64,000 nt of DNA, taken from NCBI RefSeq assembly GCF_001625015.1, contig NZ_LVWJ02000014.1:2356001-2420000 (forward strand), given 5' to 3'. The translations under genes were made by a program, and so were the position numbers. Under the pieces are notes generated by a model. That model worked only from the letters and a program-made list of their open reading frames with translations. It made no database searches and was not told the DNA's origin. The stretch's first letter is position 1, and every line of letters starts with the position of its first letter. Positions 44,062 through 52,319 of this stretch are shown piece after piece. The DNA comes from Lewinella sp. 4G2 (GTDB lineage: Bacteria; Bacteroidota; Bacteroidia; Chitinophagales; Saprospiraceae).

Positions 44062-45150
44062 CTAGTCCGTAATCTCCGCCAGGTAAGCCAGCAACTCCTG
44101 GGCCCGGTGGGCGATGGTGTGTTCGCCGAGGATGCGTTCCCGGGCCTTCGTGCCCATCTTGCGGCGGCGGCCCTCGTCGGTGCCGTAGAGGACGTCCAGT
44201 ACGCTCTGCCGGTCCTCCACGGTGTAGATCTCACGGTCGGGTTCCAGGAAGGAGGATAGCCCTTCCCAGTGGCGGGTAAGCACTGGTACGCCACAGGCCG
44301 CAGCGGCCAGCAGCCTGCGGGTAGGCGTATAGCCCATTTCCTGCCGGTCCGCCCGGCTGATGACGAGGGTACAGAGTTGGCGGTTGTAAAAATCCACCAG
44401 GTTACTGGCGGGGAGGTGCTCCAAATAAGTCAGGTTGGAGGGCCAGTGTGAGCGCTCCGGATAGCCACTGCCGGCCAGGGCGAAGTTACGGGCCGGCGTG
44501 TACTCTGCGGGTTCGAAAAGGAGAGCGCCGAGCGTTTCCTTGCGGTCCTCCTTATAGTTACCAATGAAGCCCAATTCGTAGGTCTTAGTGGCGTCCGTCC
44601 GGTAGAAGTCGAAGGGGTCGATCGATTCGTAGAGGGGGCGGGCGCACTTTAGCCCATTTTCCCGGGCCAGTTTATCCAGGGCCGGGCCGCCAGTGGTGCT
44701 GAGGTAGAGGTTGAAGTTGACGATCGTCCGGCAACTCAGGCAGTCCCCCATCTTCTGGGCGGCGGAAAGGGAGGCTACCGTCCGGCTGAGGTCGGTATCG
44801 TAGTAGATGGACTTTCCCCGGGACTCTTCGCTGATCCAGACCGCGATGTCCTCTGCATCCTGCACGCCACTACCCATCATCACAATGTCGGCGGATCTGA
44901 TCAGAAGCGTGTACTGGTCCTTTAGGTGGCTGAGGCTGGCGTAGGTCCACACCTCACAGTAGGGAGAACGCAACATGTCGCGGAACTGTACGATGTTGGG
45001 CTCGGCGTACTCTAGGAAGATCGTCCGGTGCCCATGCTGGGCCAGTTCATTGATGAGGCCCCGGTACAGCCCCGCCGAGGGGTTGTCCACCGAAGAAAGG
45101 ATCGACCGGCCGATGATGACGAGGTCCAGTGGTTGGGAGCCAAATTTCAT
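44062..45150 (-). CDS. CgeB-like glycosyltransferase
   Basis: A 362-residue GT-B fold protein. The N-terminal domain opens LDLVIIGRSILSSVDNPSAG and contains EYAEPNIVQF; the C-terminal domain has the Glyco_trans_1_2 pattern: ELGFIGNYKEDRKETL, MGYTPTRRLLAAAACGVPVLT and FLEPDREIYTVEDRQSVLDV. This resembles CgeB/COG4641 proteins, which modify spore or surface glycans. No neighbouring glycan genes are adjacent. A terminal acidic/hydrophobic tail carries no membrane span, so it is cytoplasmic. Confidence 0.78.
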   Translation of the reverse strand: MKFGSQPLDLVIIGRSILSSVDNPSAGLYRGLINELAQHGHRTIFLEYAEPNIVQFRDMLRSPYCEVWTYASLSHLKDQYTLLIRSADIVMMGSGVQDAEDIAVWISEESRGKSIYYDTDLSRTVASLSAAQKMGDCLSCRTIVNFNLYLSTTGGPALDKLARENGLKCARPLYESIDPFDFYRTDATKTYELGFIGNYKEDRKETLGALLFEPAEYTPARNFALAGSGYPERSHWPSNLTYLEHLPASNLVDFYNRQLCTLVISRADRQEMGYTPTRRLLAAAACGVPVLTRHWEGLSSFLEPDREIYTVEDRQSVLDVLYGTDEGRRRKMGTKARERILGEHTIAHRAQELLAYLAEITD

Positions 45151-45412
45151 GGGGCGCTAAGGTAAGGTTTAGGCGGAATGTGGGGGAGGGTACGAAACCC
45201 TTAGTTTGAACCCTTACTTTAGCCGGCACCAGTGGTTAAGGTTGGGCTGGATTTTACCTAGGGTAAATGTGTAATTATCGCGCTATGCTCATCTTTGGTA
45301 CACTGCTACGATTGAGTAATCTTAAAGTGTCAGGCAAATACTCGAAATCTTTGCCATTCACTGTTGCTTCAATTCTGGGGGCAACGAGTTTACCAATTAA
45401 CCATTTACGCTT

Positions 45413-45910
45413 ATGTCCTCTCCGAAGAATGCCAACTTCAAATTAATTAAATGGGTAACCTGTCTATTACTTTTGGTAGGCCTATGTGAACTCCCCGCCC
45501 AAGACCTATCCCCAAATTTCGTCGCCAAGCTCCTCGACCAACTCCAAGCCGACAAAAAGATCAGTCGTGGTCCGGAGGATACGACCATGATTTATCAATT
45601 GACTTTCGTGCCACAGTACGAAATAGAAGATGAGGTAGCGGCCGCGCTAGTACTCGCGGAGGCCAATCCACCATATACGTCGGATCTGCTGAATGGCGGA
45701 GCACCGATTTTGCTAAAGCGTTCCTGGTTTAAAGATCTGGATCTTCATCTTTTGATGATTCCCGTGCTGATCGAATTAAACCAACACGCATTTACGCATC
45801 CGGTAAGTAGGGATGGAGATATTGATCAATGCGAGTATATCAAGAAAAAATTAGCGTTGGGGTATACGGTGTGTAAACCTCTTGTTTATTACTCTTGGTC
45901 CGGAACCTAG
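45413..45910 (+). CDS. Secreted hypothetical protein, first of a paralogous pair
   Basis: A 165-residue protein with a signal peptide ending near CELPAQ. No known domain is recognised. It shares an alignable core with the next gene: EDTTMIYQLTF against KDTTIIRYVDF, LLMIPVLIELNQ against RLLVPLVIRQNG, and LGYTVCKPLV against LGYEVTEPII. The region is visibly richer in A and T than the surrounding genes. Possibly a recently acquired or fast-evolving secreted protein. Confidence 0.65.
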   Translation: MSSPKNANFKLIKWVTCLLLLVGLCELPAQDLSPNFVAKLLDQLQADKKISRGPEDTTMIYQLTFVPQYEIEDEVAAALVLAEANPPYTSDLLNGGAPILLKRSWFKDLDLHLLMIPVLIELNQHAFTHPVSRDGDIDQCEYIKKKLALGYTVCKPLVYYSWSGT

Positions 45911-45959
45911 ATTTGAGATGCCTATTCAAATATCAATATCGTAAATAATAATAGTTGTA

Positions 45960-46460
45960 GTGAGCAAAGTAGCAGTTTCTGTCAGACGTATGTTGGTGTT
46001 TATCACAATATTCGCCAGCACAACCTTTGTGTGTGGCCAACATTCGTCTGACGAATTACTAAAAGTTGTCGCGAATGAAATTGTTGGCAACAACCTTTGG
46101 CCTTACGATAAGAATAAAGACACTACCATCATTCGGTACGTTGATTTTCATCTAGTGTCCGAAGATTCAGCCTCGGTTTCGGTGATACTCTCGGTAGTGG
46201 ACCTTAGCCTATCACCACGGATCCAAATAATTACCAAACCGAACCTCACGATAAGCAAGCGTGTGTTACCCGCTGGAAGTATTGCTAGATTACTGGTTCC
46301 CCTGGTGATCCGTCAAAACGGTAACTGGTCCACCGCACAATGGAACTCGGAACCCATCACCATAACTGCTGAAGAACAGTCAAAAATCATCCAGTCAAGT
46401 TCGCTCGGATACGAGGTTACAGAACCCATCATTCTGGGAGATACTGGATCACATTATTAA
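45960..46460 (+). CDS. Secreted hypothetical protein, second of a paralogous pair
   Basis: A 166-residue protein with a signal segment (LVFITIFASTTFVCGQ) and a diverged copy of the preceding protein, 49 bp downstream. It starts with GTG in the form given; an ATG at MLVFITIF ten codons later is an alternative. Conserved positions with its neighbour cluster in three blocks, suggesting a small beta-rich fold. Function unknown. Ends at a terminator. Confidence 0.65.
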   Translation: MSKVAVSVRRMLVFITIFASTTFVCGQHSSDELLKVVANEIVGNNLWPYDKNKDTTIIRYVDFHLVSEDSASVSVILSVVDLSLSPRIQIITKPNLTISKRVLPAGSIARLLVPLVIRQNGNWSTAQWNSEPITITAEEQSKIIQSSSLGYEVTEPIILGDTGSHY

Positions 46461-46466
46461 AATCTC

Positions 46467-46507
46467 AAAAAAAGCGCCCACCCCAACCAAGGAGTGAGCG
46501 CTTTTTT
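46467..46507. terminator. Bidirectional intrinsic terminator
   Basis: AAAAAGCGC pairs with GCGCTTTTT, with an inner CACCCC/GGAGTG stem holding one mismatch. It can end both the hypothetical gene on the plus strand and pdhB on the minus strand. Confidence 0.82.
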
Positions 46508-46550
46508 ATTTCATATCAAGTCAACGGCAGCAAAATCCGCTAACCAGTAC

Positions 46551-47534
46551 TTACTTCACGTAAGCCACTTCCTTCACCGCGCGGATCACCTTGTCCGCAT
46601 TCGGGAGGTATTCCTCAACGAAAGTCGGGGCGTAACCCAGGCTCGTATCGGCGCTATTTACGCGGATAACTGGGGCGTCGAGGTAATCGAAGGCGGCTTT
46701 CTGGATCTCATAGGCAACTTCGGAGCTGACACCGGCGAAGGGCCAGGCTTCGTCCACCACCACTGCGCGGTTGGTTTTTTTGACGGACTCCACGATCGTA
46801 CGGCGGTCGAGGGGGCGGATGGTCCGCAGGTCGATCACTTCGCAGGAAATGCCTTCGGCTTCCAATTTTTCAGCGGCCTCCATGGCTACGAGGACCATTT
46901 TGTTGTAGCTGATCAGCGTCACGTCGGTGCCTTCGCGGCGGACGGCGGCCTTGCCAATCGGCACGAGGTATTCACCCTCGGGCACCTCGCCTTCGTAACC
47001 GTAGAGCATTTCGGACTCCATGATACAAACGGGGTCGTTATCGCGGATGGCGCTCTTCAGGAGGCCCTTCGCGTCGGCGGGGTCGATGCAGGAGATCACC
47101 TTCAGGCCGGGGGTGTTGGCCATCCAGCTTTCGAAGGTCTGGCTGTGCTGCTGGGCCAGCTGTCCTGCGCTACCGGAAGGGCCGCGAAACACGATGGGGC
47201 AGTTGTACTGGCCACCACTCTGGCTCAGGGTCTTGGCGGCGTTGTTCACGATCTGGTCGAAGGCCAGGATGGCAAAGTTCCAGGTCATGAATTCCACGAT
47301 GGGGCGCAGGCCATTCATCGCGGCACCAACACCGATACCGGCAAAACCGAGTTCGGCGATCGGCGTATCGATCACGCGCTTGGGGCCGAACTCGTCGAGC
47401 ATCCCCTTACTCACCTTGTAGGCACCATTGTACTGGGCGACTTCTTCACCCATCAAAAATACATTTTCGTCGCGCCGCATTTCTTCGGACATCGCTTCGC
47501 GCAGGGCGTCTCTCAGGGCTAATTTTCTGGCCAT
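46551..47534 (-). CDS. pdhB: Pyruvate dehydrogenase E1 component, beta subunit
   Basis: A 327-residue transketolase-like subunit. Family motifs are KLALRDALREAMSEEMRRDENV, FLMGEEVAQYNGAYKVSKG, PIAELGFAGIGVGAAMNGLRP, and in the C-terminal part IDLRTIRPLDRRTIVESVKKT. It forms the E1 heterotetramer that decarboxylates pyruvate, or a branched-chain oxoacid. The alpha subunit is not adjacent; in many Bacteroidota these genes are separate. A TACTTTTG box lies upstream. Confidence 0.92.
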   Translation of the reverse strand: MARKLALRDALREAMSEEMRRDENVFLMGEEVAQYNGAYKVSKGMLDEFGPKRVIDTPIAELGFAGIGVGAAMNGLRPIVEFMTWNFAILAFDQIVNNAAKTLSQSGGQYNCPIVFRGPSGSAGQLAQQHSQTFESWMANTPGLKVISCIDPADAKGLLKSAIRDNDPVCIMESEMLYGYEGEVPEGEYLVPIGKAAVRREGTDVTLISYNKMVLVAMEAAEKLEAEGISCEVIDLRTIRPLDRRTIVESVKKTNRAVVVDEAWPFAGVSSEVAYEIQKAAFDYLDAPVIRVNSADTSLGYAPTFVEEYLPNADKVIRAVKEVAYVK

Positions 47535-47556
47535 AGTGGTTGCTTGGTTTGGGCGG

Positions 47557-47564
47557 CAAAAGTA
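47557..47564 (-). promoter_or_regulatory. -7 box of pdhB promoter
   Basis: TACTTTTG on the minus strand fits TAnnTTTG exactly, 22 bp before the ATG. Confidence 0.45.
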
Positions 47565-47591
47565 CGATTTGTCGGTGAAATTCTTTAAGTG

Positions 47592-47608
47592 GGCGCTGCC
47601 GCGGGTGC
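47592..47608 (-). repeat. Core motif of the dispersed element
   Basis: On the minus strand GCACCCGCGGCAGCGCC, same as the copy after corA. It lies in the divergent spacer between pdhB and the small lipoprotein gene. Confidence 0.65.
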
Positions 47609-47659
47609 GAGGTAAGGAAAATCCCCCGATCTTTGCGCCGATTAAAGCGCGAAAACCCT

Positions 47660-47714
47660 GGGGACCGACGTTAAAACTAACGTACCGCCCCGAATGAGGT
47701 TTCGTCGGTCCTCC
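47660..47714 (+). promoter_or_regulatory. Switch-like structured leader before the small lipoprotein gene
   Basis: GGACCGACG (47662-47670) pairs exactly with CGTCGGTCC (47703-47711). A second hairpin, ACGTTA-AAAC-TAACGT (47668-47683), uses the end of the same arm, so the two folds exclude each other. GGGG near 47660 could also pair with CCCC near 47688. It ends about 20 nt before the ATG, and a near-consensus GATCTTTG box sits upstream. No known riboswitch class is recognised. Confidence 0.45.
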
Positions 47715-47734
47715 AAAGAAAAAGCAACGAACAA

Positions 47735-47917
47735 ATGAAATCCCTTAAGTCCTCCACCACATCCCTGCGTACCGTTTCCATGCTCCTCGCCGGGGTGGCC
47801 GCCGTTAGCCTGAGTTCCTGCAACCGGGGGATGGGCTGCCCAACCAACTTCAGCCTCTCCGAATCAGTGGCCGACCTCGCCCAGTGTCTGTTGGCGACGC
47901 TTGCGCTGCTCGGCTAG
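47735..47917 (+). CDS. Small lipoprotein of unknown function
   Basis: A 60-residue protein with a lipoprotein signal ending in VSLSSC (Cys29). The mature peptide is only about 32 residues, starting NRGMGCPTNFSLSES, with one more Cys in the hydrophobic end DLAQCLLATLALLG. The MGCPTNFS motif looks familiar from short Bacteroidota lipoproteins, but I cannot assign a family. It is 55 bp from the ytxJ-like gene and likely heads that operon. Confidence 0.5.
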   Translation: MKSLKSSTTSLRTVSMLLAGVAAVSLSSCNRGMGCPTNFSLSESVADLAQCLLATLALLG

Positions 47918-47972
47918 GGCAGCCAACAACCATCGGTGAATTGCGGTGTTTGAGTTGCCTAAAGATTATAAT

Positions 47973-48308
47973 ATGAATATCAACTGGCAGTCGATCACGA
48001 GTATCCACGACGTCGAGGCAATCATCGAACGGAGCAAAGAAGTGCCCTGTCTCATCCTTAAGCACAGTACCCGCTGCCCCATCAGCTCGATGGCGATGCG
48101 CCGGCTGGAAGCCAGCTGGGACCTCACTGAGCAGGAGGTCGAAACTTACTACCTCGACCTCATCCAGTACCGGGCCGTCTCTAATTTTATTGCGGATGAA
48201 TTTGGCGTCCGCCACGAATCACCCCAGGCCCTATTGATTAAGAACGGCACTTGTGTTCACGACGCTTCTCACCTCGACATCAGCGTCGCCGGCCTCAAAG
48301 TAGCTTAG
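47973..48308 (+). CDS. ytxJ: YtxJ family bacillithiol-system thioredoxin-like protein
   Basis: A 111-residue protein of the YtxJ/DUF2847 family. The active-site segment is CLILKHSTRCPISSMAMRRL, with a single redox Cys, and HESPQALLIKNGTCVHDASH closes the fold. It is thought to act as a monothiol bacilliredoxin, reducing bacillithiol-mixed disulfides in the cytoplasm, which implies this organism makes bacillithiol. The ATG at MNINWQSI is preferred to a GTG nine codons upstream. The next gene starts 1 bp after its stop. Confidence 0.85.
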   Translation: MNINWQSITSIHDVEAIIERSKEVPCLILKHSTRCPISSMAMRRLEASWDLTEQEVETYYLDLIQYRAVSNFIADEFGVRHESPQALLIKNGTCVHDASHLDISVAGLKVA

Positions 48309-48309
48309 G

Positions 48310-49002
48310 ATGGTTTCGGACAGCAACGAACTATTCGTCACGGCGGACGGCAGCCACAGCTTAAGGAGTACCCGTTTTGACGTGTCCTACCACAGCGTCC
48401 ACGGTGCCATTCAGGAAAGCCAGCACGTATTTATTGAGGCTGGCCTTAACGATGTCCTGGCCCGGCCCGGCGTATCGCAGATCAACATCCTGGAAATGGG
48501 TTTCGGTACCGGACTGAATGCATTGCTGACCCAATTAGCCATTAAGGATCATCCTGAGGTCAACGTCACCTACTACGCTTACGAACGCTATCCCCTTGGC
48601 ATCGCACCCGCGGCAGCGTTAAATTATCCACAGGAACTCGACGTGGCGGAGGCTGATTTTCTCCGGCTGCACGAAGTACCCACCGATGGTTTGGCGCACG
48701 AAATTGCTCCGAATTTTAGCCTGGCGAAAGTGCAAGCGGATTTTCTGGACGGCCTGCCGAGTCATTGGGCCGCCGTCAATTTCGACCTGCTTTATTACGA
48801 TGCCTTCGCCCCCGCCAGCCAACCCGAATTGTGGACGCCGGTGGCGATGGACCTCGCCCACGCAGCGCTAGCGGACGGCGGAATCTTTGTGACCTACTGC
48901 GCGAAGGGCCAATTTAAACGCGATTTGCGCGACGCCGGTTTCACCGTGGAGCCGTTGCCCGGACCACCCGGAAAACGGGAGATGACGCGTGGACGGAAGT
49001 AA
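48310..49002 (+). CDS. mnmD: MnmD-like tRNA (mnm5s2U34) methyltransferase
   Basis: A 230-residue SAM-dependent methyltransferase of the MnmC N-terminal/DUF752 type without the FAD domain. Motifs: TADGSHSLRSTRFDVSYHS at the N-terminus, the SAM site INILEMGFGTGLNALL, and LLYYDAFAPASQPELW followed by GGIFVTYCAKGQFKRDLRDAGF. It completes the 5-methylaminomethyl group on the wobble uridine of certain tRNAs. It overlaps nearly with ytxJ, so thiol stress and tRNA modification may share a transcript; the link is only inferred. Confidence 0.88.
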   Translation: MVSDSNELFVTADGSHSLRSTRFDVSYHSVHGAIQESQHVFIEAGLNDVLARPGVSQINILEMGFGTGLNALLTQLAIKDHPEVNVTYYAYERYPLGIAPAAALNYPQELDVAEADFLRLHEVPTDGLAHEIAPNFSLAKVQADFLDGLPSHWAAVNFDLLYYDAFAPASQPELWTPVAMDLAHAALADGGIFVTYCAKGQFKRDLRDAGFTVEPLPGPPGKREMTRGRK

Positions 49003-49024
49003 AGGACAGTAGCCCCACAACGAG

Positions 49025-49063
49025 AAAAGCTCAGACCACCAAAAGGTGATTTGAGCTTTTTCT
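49025..49063. terminator. Bidirectional intrinsic terminator
   Basis: AAAAGCTCA pairs with TGAGCTTTT, with inner CACC/GGTG and T-runs on both strands. It ends the ytxJ-mnmD operon and the convergent HNH/AP2 gene. Confidence 0.82.
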
Positions 49064-49105
49064 AATTCTTAAAACAACAAACTATTCGCGTAGTGAGGGG
49101 AGTGT

Positions 49106-49753
49106 TTACTCCTTTTGATTTCTGAATTGCTCGCGCCCGTTGGCCCGCTCGCCTTTCTGGGCTATGATGCGGCCGATGCCAGCTGCATTGCCAATGGGAG
49201 AACCATCGGGAGCGGCGTGGGGGCGGATCACGTTGAGCTTGCCGGCCTTGCCGTATAGCTCAATGGATTTGCGGTTGTAAGCCATGGCGGCTTCTTCGGC
49301 GGTGGCGAACATCCCGATGTGAATGCTCTTGCGGTTCTGAGAAATGACCGCACGGTAGCGGTTGTTCTCTTTGTAGACGCCGGTGTAGCCCAGCTTGGAG
49401 CTGGATTTACGTTTGCGGCTCGCTTCGGCCCGGGAGCGGTACTCGAGGTTTTCGAGGCGGCAGTCCAGCTTATTGCCGTTGACGCAGCCTACGAGATTTG
49501 CCTGGGCAGTGCGGGTGTCCGCCAGGTAGCGCTCGGCTACGAGTTTGTGCAGGTAAATGGTCTCGGTACGGTACTTTCCGGAACCATCGTTGCGGGGGTG
49601 CGTCTTTTGAAAGACGACGCAGCGCGATGAATGGAGGCGAAGGTTGTTGAAGAAATTCACCTCCTGGAGGTGTTGGTCCCGCTGTAGTTCTTCGTACACT
49701 TGCGTGTCCAGAAGAACCCGCTCAGCGGAGTTCTTAAGAGATAGCTCAGTCAT
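49106..49753 (-). CDS. HNH-like and AP2-domain DNA-binding protein
   Basis: A 215-residue protein. The middle (about 65-110) has the HNH_3 pattern: YLHKLVAERYLADT and VNGNKLDCRLENLEY; His69 is kept but the second His is replaced by Cys90 and the Asp of the usual H-x-D-G by Val91/Asn92, so nuclease activity is doubtful. Residues about 121-175 form an AP2/ERF-like DNA-binding domain (GYTGVYKENNRYRAVI, HIGMFATAEEAAMAYN). HNH-AP2 proteins are often homing endonucleases; here it may be a domesticated regulator. It stands alone in a region without phage or intron signs. Confidence 0.78.
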   Translation of the reverse strand: MTELSLKNSAERVLLDTQVYEELQRDQHLQEVNFFNNLRLHSSRCVVFQKTHPRNDGSGKYRTETIYLHKLVAERYLADTRTAQANLVGCVNGNKLDCRLENLEYRSRAEASRKRKSSSKLGYTGVYKENNRYRAVISQNRKSIHIGMFATAEEAAMAYNRKSIELYGKAGKLNVIRPHAAPDGSPIGNAAGIGRIIAQKGERANGREQFRNQKE

Positions 49754-49975
49754 TACAAAATGATTTATTGCAGTTAAAAATCCAGTTTAAAAGGTCGGAG
49801 AATGGCGTTGAAAAAAATCAGTAGCAATACTGAACATCCAAGGTTCCTATCCGATGCTGGTAAATCTACTCCCCCCCGCAACCGTTATTTGCTTGGTGTA
49901 ACGATTGTTTGGGATGAAATTGGGAATACGTTGTATGAAATAGCGCATGAACTTGTCCTCACGCATTGTTAAGGC

Positions 49976-51058
49976 ATGAATACAGACACTAAGTATCTTT
50001 TTCGGACCGCCCAACTCGCATTGTTGGGTGATAGTAGGGTACTGGATTCCCCACGTGTAGGAAGTGTTTTGGTGCACGGCCAAAAAATAATTGGTGAAGG
50101 CTACCATCAACAAGCAGGAAAGGCCCACGCCGAAGTCAACTGTTTAAACAGTGTAATTCCGGAAAATCGACACCTCATCAGTGAATCCACGCTGTATGTC
50201 AGTTTAGAACCCTGTTGCATTGTTGGTAAGACCGGTGCATGCTCTACCCTGATCCTGAATCATGGCATCAAACGCGTCGTCATCGGCCAGCGGGATAGTA
50301 CCCCCGGCGTCGACGGCGGAAGCGTCGAGCTACTGCGAGCGGCAGGCGTAGAGGTCGTTGAGTATCCGGACTTTGAACCTACCCGAATTGCGGGGCAGTT
50401 CCGCGAAACCCTCGTTACAAAACACCGGCCGTACGTAACGCTGAAGTACGCTCAGTCCGCCGACGGCTATCTCCGCCCCGCAGACCGAGCGGCGGAGTAT
50501 TGGATCACCAACCCGATCAGTCGAAGATTGGTCCACCGCTGGCGGGCCGGGAAGACGGCCGTCATCGTCGGTGCCCGCACGGTACTGGATGACAACCCCA
50601 GCCTGACGACTCGCCTCTGGCCGGGCCCTTCCCCCCGACCGGTAGTCATCGACCCGCGTGGCCGGCTGACGGGTAAAGAGAAGGTCTTCTCCGGGCCTAG
50701 CTCGCCCATTCATTACACGAGCCGGCCCGTTGAGTTGCCAAGGGGGAATAGCGTGGTAATGCCAAATAATTTGGATAAAGCCACGCTGGAGTTAGTCCTA
50801 CAAGATTTGGCTGAGCGCCGGCTGGCCAACGTTACCGTTGAAGGTGGTGCAGCTATCCTGAATACTTTCTTGACCTCCGGGTTATGGGATGAGGCGAAGG
50901 TGTTTACCGGTGAGGTGCACTTTGGTGGGGGAGTGGTGGCGCCGGAGCCGGGTGCCTACGGGGGAAAGGTGACGGCTAGTTATGCTGTTGGGTCGGATAG
51001 GGTAGTTGAGTACCGCAATTTTGTCATAGCTCGGAGACCCGACCTCCGGTCGGGTTGA
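49976..51058 (+). CDS. ribD: Bifunctional riboflavin biosynthesis deaminase/reductase, 3' end rewritten by a repeat
   Basis: A 360-residue RibD. The deaminase domain (about 1-145) has the zinc motif HAEVN (His51, Glu53) and EPCCIVGKTGAC (Cys80, Cys89). The reductase domain follows with RPYVTLKYAQSADGYL and VEGGAAILNTFL. It carries out the second and third steps of riboflavin synthesis. The last native-looking residues are YRNFVIA; the final eight, RRPDLRSG, and the stop are encoded by the left hairpin of a 108-bp repeat. Riboflavin genes ribA/B/E are not adjacent. Confidence 0.9.
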   Translation: MNTDTKYLFRTAQLALLGDSRVLDSPRVGSVLVHGQKIIGEGYHQQAGKAHAEVNCLNSVIPENRHLISESTLYVSLEPCCIVGKTGACSTLILNHGIKRVVIGQRDSTPGVDGGSVELLRAAGVEVVEYPDFEPTRIAGQFRETLVTKHRPYVTLKYAQSADGYLRPADRAAEYWITNPISRRLVHRWRAGKTAVIVGARTVLDDNPSLTTRLWPGPSPRPVVIDPRGRLTGKEKVFSGPSSPIHYTSRPVELPRGNSVVMPNNLDKATLELVLQDLAERRLANVTVEGGAAILNTFLTSGLWDEAKVFTGEVHFGGGVVAPEPGAYGGKVTASYAVGSDRVVEYRNFVIARRPDLRSG

Positions 51059-51140
51059 AGGGGTGCGGGTACTTGAATCGCGGTAAATTTCGGGTGGTTG
51101 AAAAGAACACGACCATACCCCGACCGGAGGTCGGGGCTCC
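51033..51140 (+). repeat. Double-hairpin repeat, copy 1 (overlaps ribD end)
   Basis: The left end forms CCCGACC-TCC-GGTCGGG, the right end CCCCGACC-GGA-GGTCGGGG. The loops TCC and GGA are complementary, so the whole unit could also fold end to end. About 60 bp between the hairpins (with ATCGCGGTAAATTT and GGTTGAAAAGAACACGACC) is highly conserved among copies. Outer ends are GGAG and CTCC. Confidence 0.9.
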
Positions 51141-51142
51141 GA

Positions 51143-51249
51143 TATAGTCAGACCTCTAGTCGGGTTAGATGGGGCAAATACTTGAATCGCGGTAAATTTT
51201 GGGTGGTTGAAAAGAACACGACCATACTCCGACCGGAGGTCGGGGCTCC
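51143..51249 (+). repeat. Double-hairpin repeat, copy 2
   Basis: Directly follows copy 1 in the same orientation. The interior is nearly identical to copy 1; the left hairpin is decayed (GACCTCTAGTC) while the right hairpin keeps GACC-GGA-GGTC. A partial right-hand end follows near 51281-51307. Confidence 0.85.
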
Positions 51250-51369
51250 AATCACAAAGTCCCGGTCCGTACCAAATACACGGAGGTCGGGCCCCAAGCT
51301 CCGATCCAACATTTCAATTATTACCTTTAGTATACCTATTTACCACACCCCCTATCAAACCTACTCACA

Positions 51370-52293
51370 ATGACTACCGCCACCACCCTGACCGATTACG
51401 GTCGGGAACTAGACTTCCGCCAAGCTCCTAAAAGCATCTTTGGCCTGTACCGGGGCAACCTGATTAACATCATCCACGGAGGATCCGTCGACAGCCTCGG
51501 AGAAAAGGTGCTTTTCATTCAGACTGGAGAGATCAGCGAGGAAAACCAACAGTTGCTTAGTAGAAAACTCAATACTCGTAAGGATGATATCGGCTTCGAC
51601 GGTGAGCTCGTGGTTACCGAGGACACTATCCAACTCGTGTTCGAATCCACCATTCGTAAGATCAAAGCGGAGAAAATTGATCGGGCGCTCACCATTATTC
51701 AGGAGGGGTTGGATCAGTTCGGCATCCCCGCCCGGTTCACTGAGGAGGAAAGCCGCCACCACGGCTACTACGTCCTGGAAGGAACTGGCGTGGTTATGGA
51801 TACCAACGAAGCCAGCTCCCTGATGCGCGAATTGGACGACCACGACGAGCGCCGTAGGGAGGCAGAAAACGATTACACCATGGGCGCCGCCGGTGCCATC
51901 TTGGGCGGCATGCTCGGTGTAGCGGCCTGGGTGGCCGTCGCTTACTTCACGGGCTACATTACTACGCTGGGAGCCTTCGTAATTGTCTTCCTGAGCTACT
52001 TAGGCTACGGTAAACTAAATGGTAAACTTGGACCGCTTACGAAGCCCATTCTAATCGTCGTCAACCTGATCCTTATCGTCGTCGCCCAATTCCTGACCCT
52101 TTGGGCGGAGATCCGCAACGAGGGGTACAGCATCGGCGATACCTACCAAATCCTGGCGGAATTGCCCGACGTGCGCAAGGAGTTCTTCATCGGCCTGGCG
52201 CTCCCCCTGGTCTTCATGGCCGTGGCCATCTTTTACATCGTTCGCGACGTGAGCGTAGAAGGGGTGAAGTTGGTGAAAGCGGAGAAGTTGTAG
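51370..52293 (+). CDS. Membrane protein of unknown family
   Basis: A 307-residue protein. A soluble N-terminal region (about 1-165) with mixed helices and strands precedes four membrane helices: AAGAILGGMLGVAAWVAVAY, LGAFVIVFLSYLGYG, PILIVVNLILIVVAQFLTLW and FFIGLALPLVFMAVAIFYIV. The final residues EGVKLVKAEKL are cytoplasmic or periplasmic. No family is recognised. Repeat copies lie on both sides, 120 bp before and 26 bp after the gene. Confidence 0.7.
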   Translation: MTTATTLTDYGRELDFRQAPKSIFGLYRGNLINIIHGGSVDSLGEKVLFIQTGEISEENQQLLSRKLNTRKDDIGFDGELVVTEDTIQLVFESTIRKIKAEKIDRALTIIQEGLDQFGIPARFTEEESRHHGYYVLEGTGVVMDTNEASSLMRELDDHDERRREAENDYTMGAAGAILGGMLGVAAWVAVAYFTGYITTLGAFVIVFLSYLGYGKLNGKLGPLTKPILIVVNLILIVVAQFLTLWAEIRNEGYSIGDTYQILAELPDVRKEFFIGLALPLVFMAVAIFYIVRDVSVEGVKLVKAEKL

Positions 52294-52319
52294 GAGGCTG
52301 AGTGCCGAGGTCCATGCCT

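Noticed and set aside
46494-47522. 342-codon plus-strand frame opposite pdhB
   Set aside because: Antisense to a well-conserved E1 beta gene and rich in Gly/His/Val as expected from the reverse complement.
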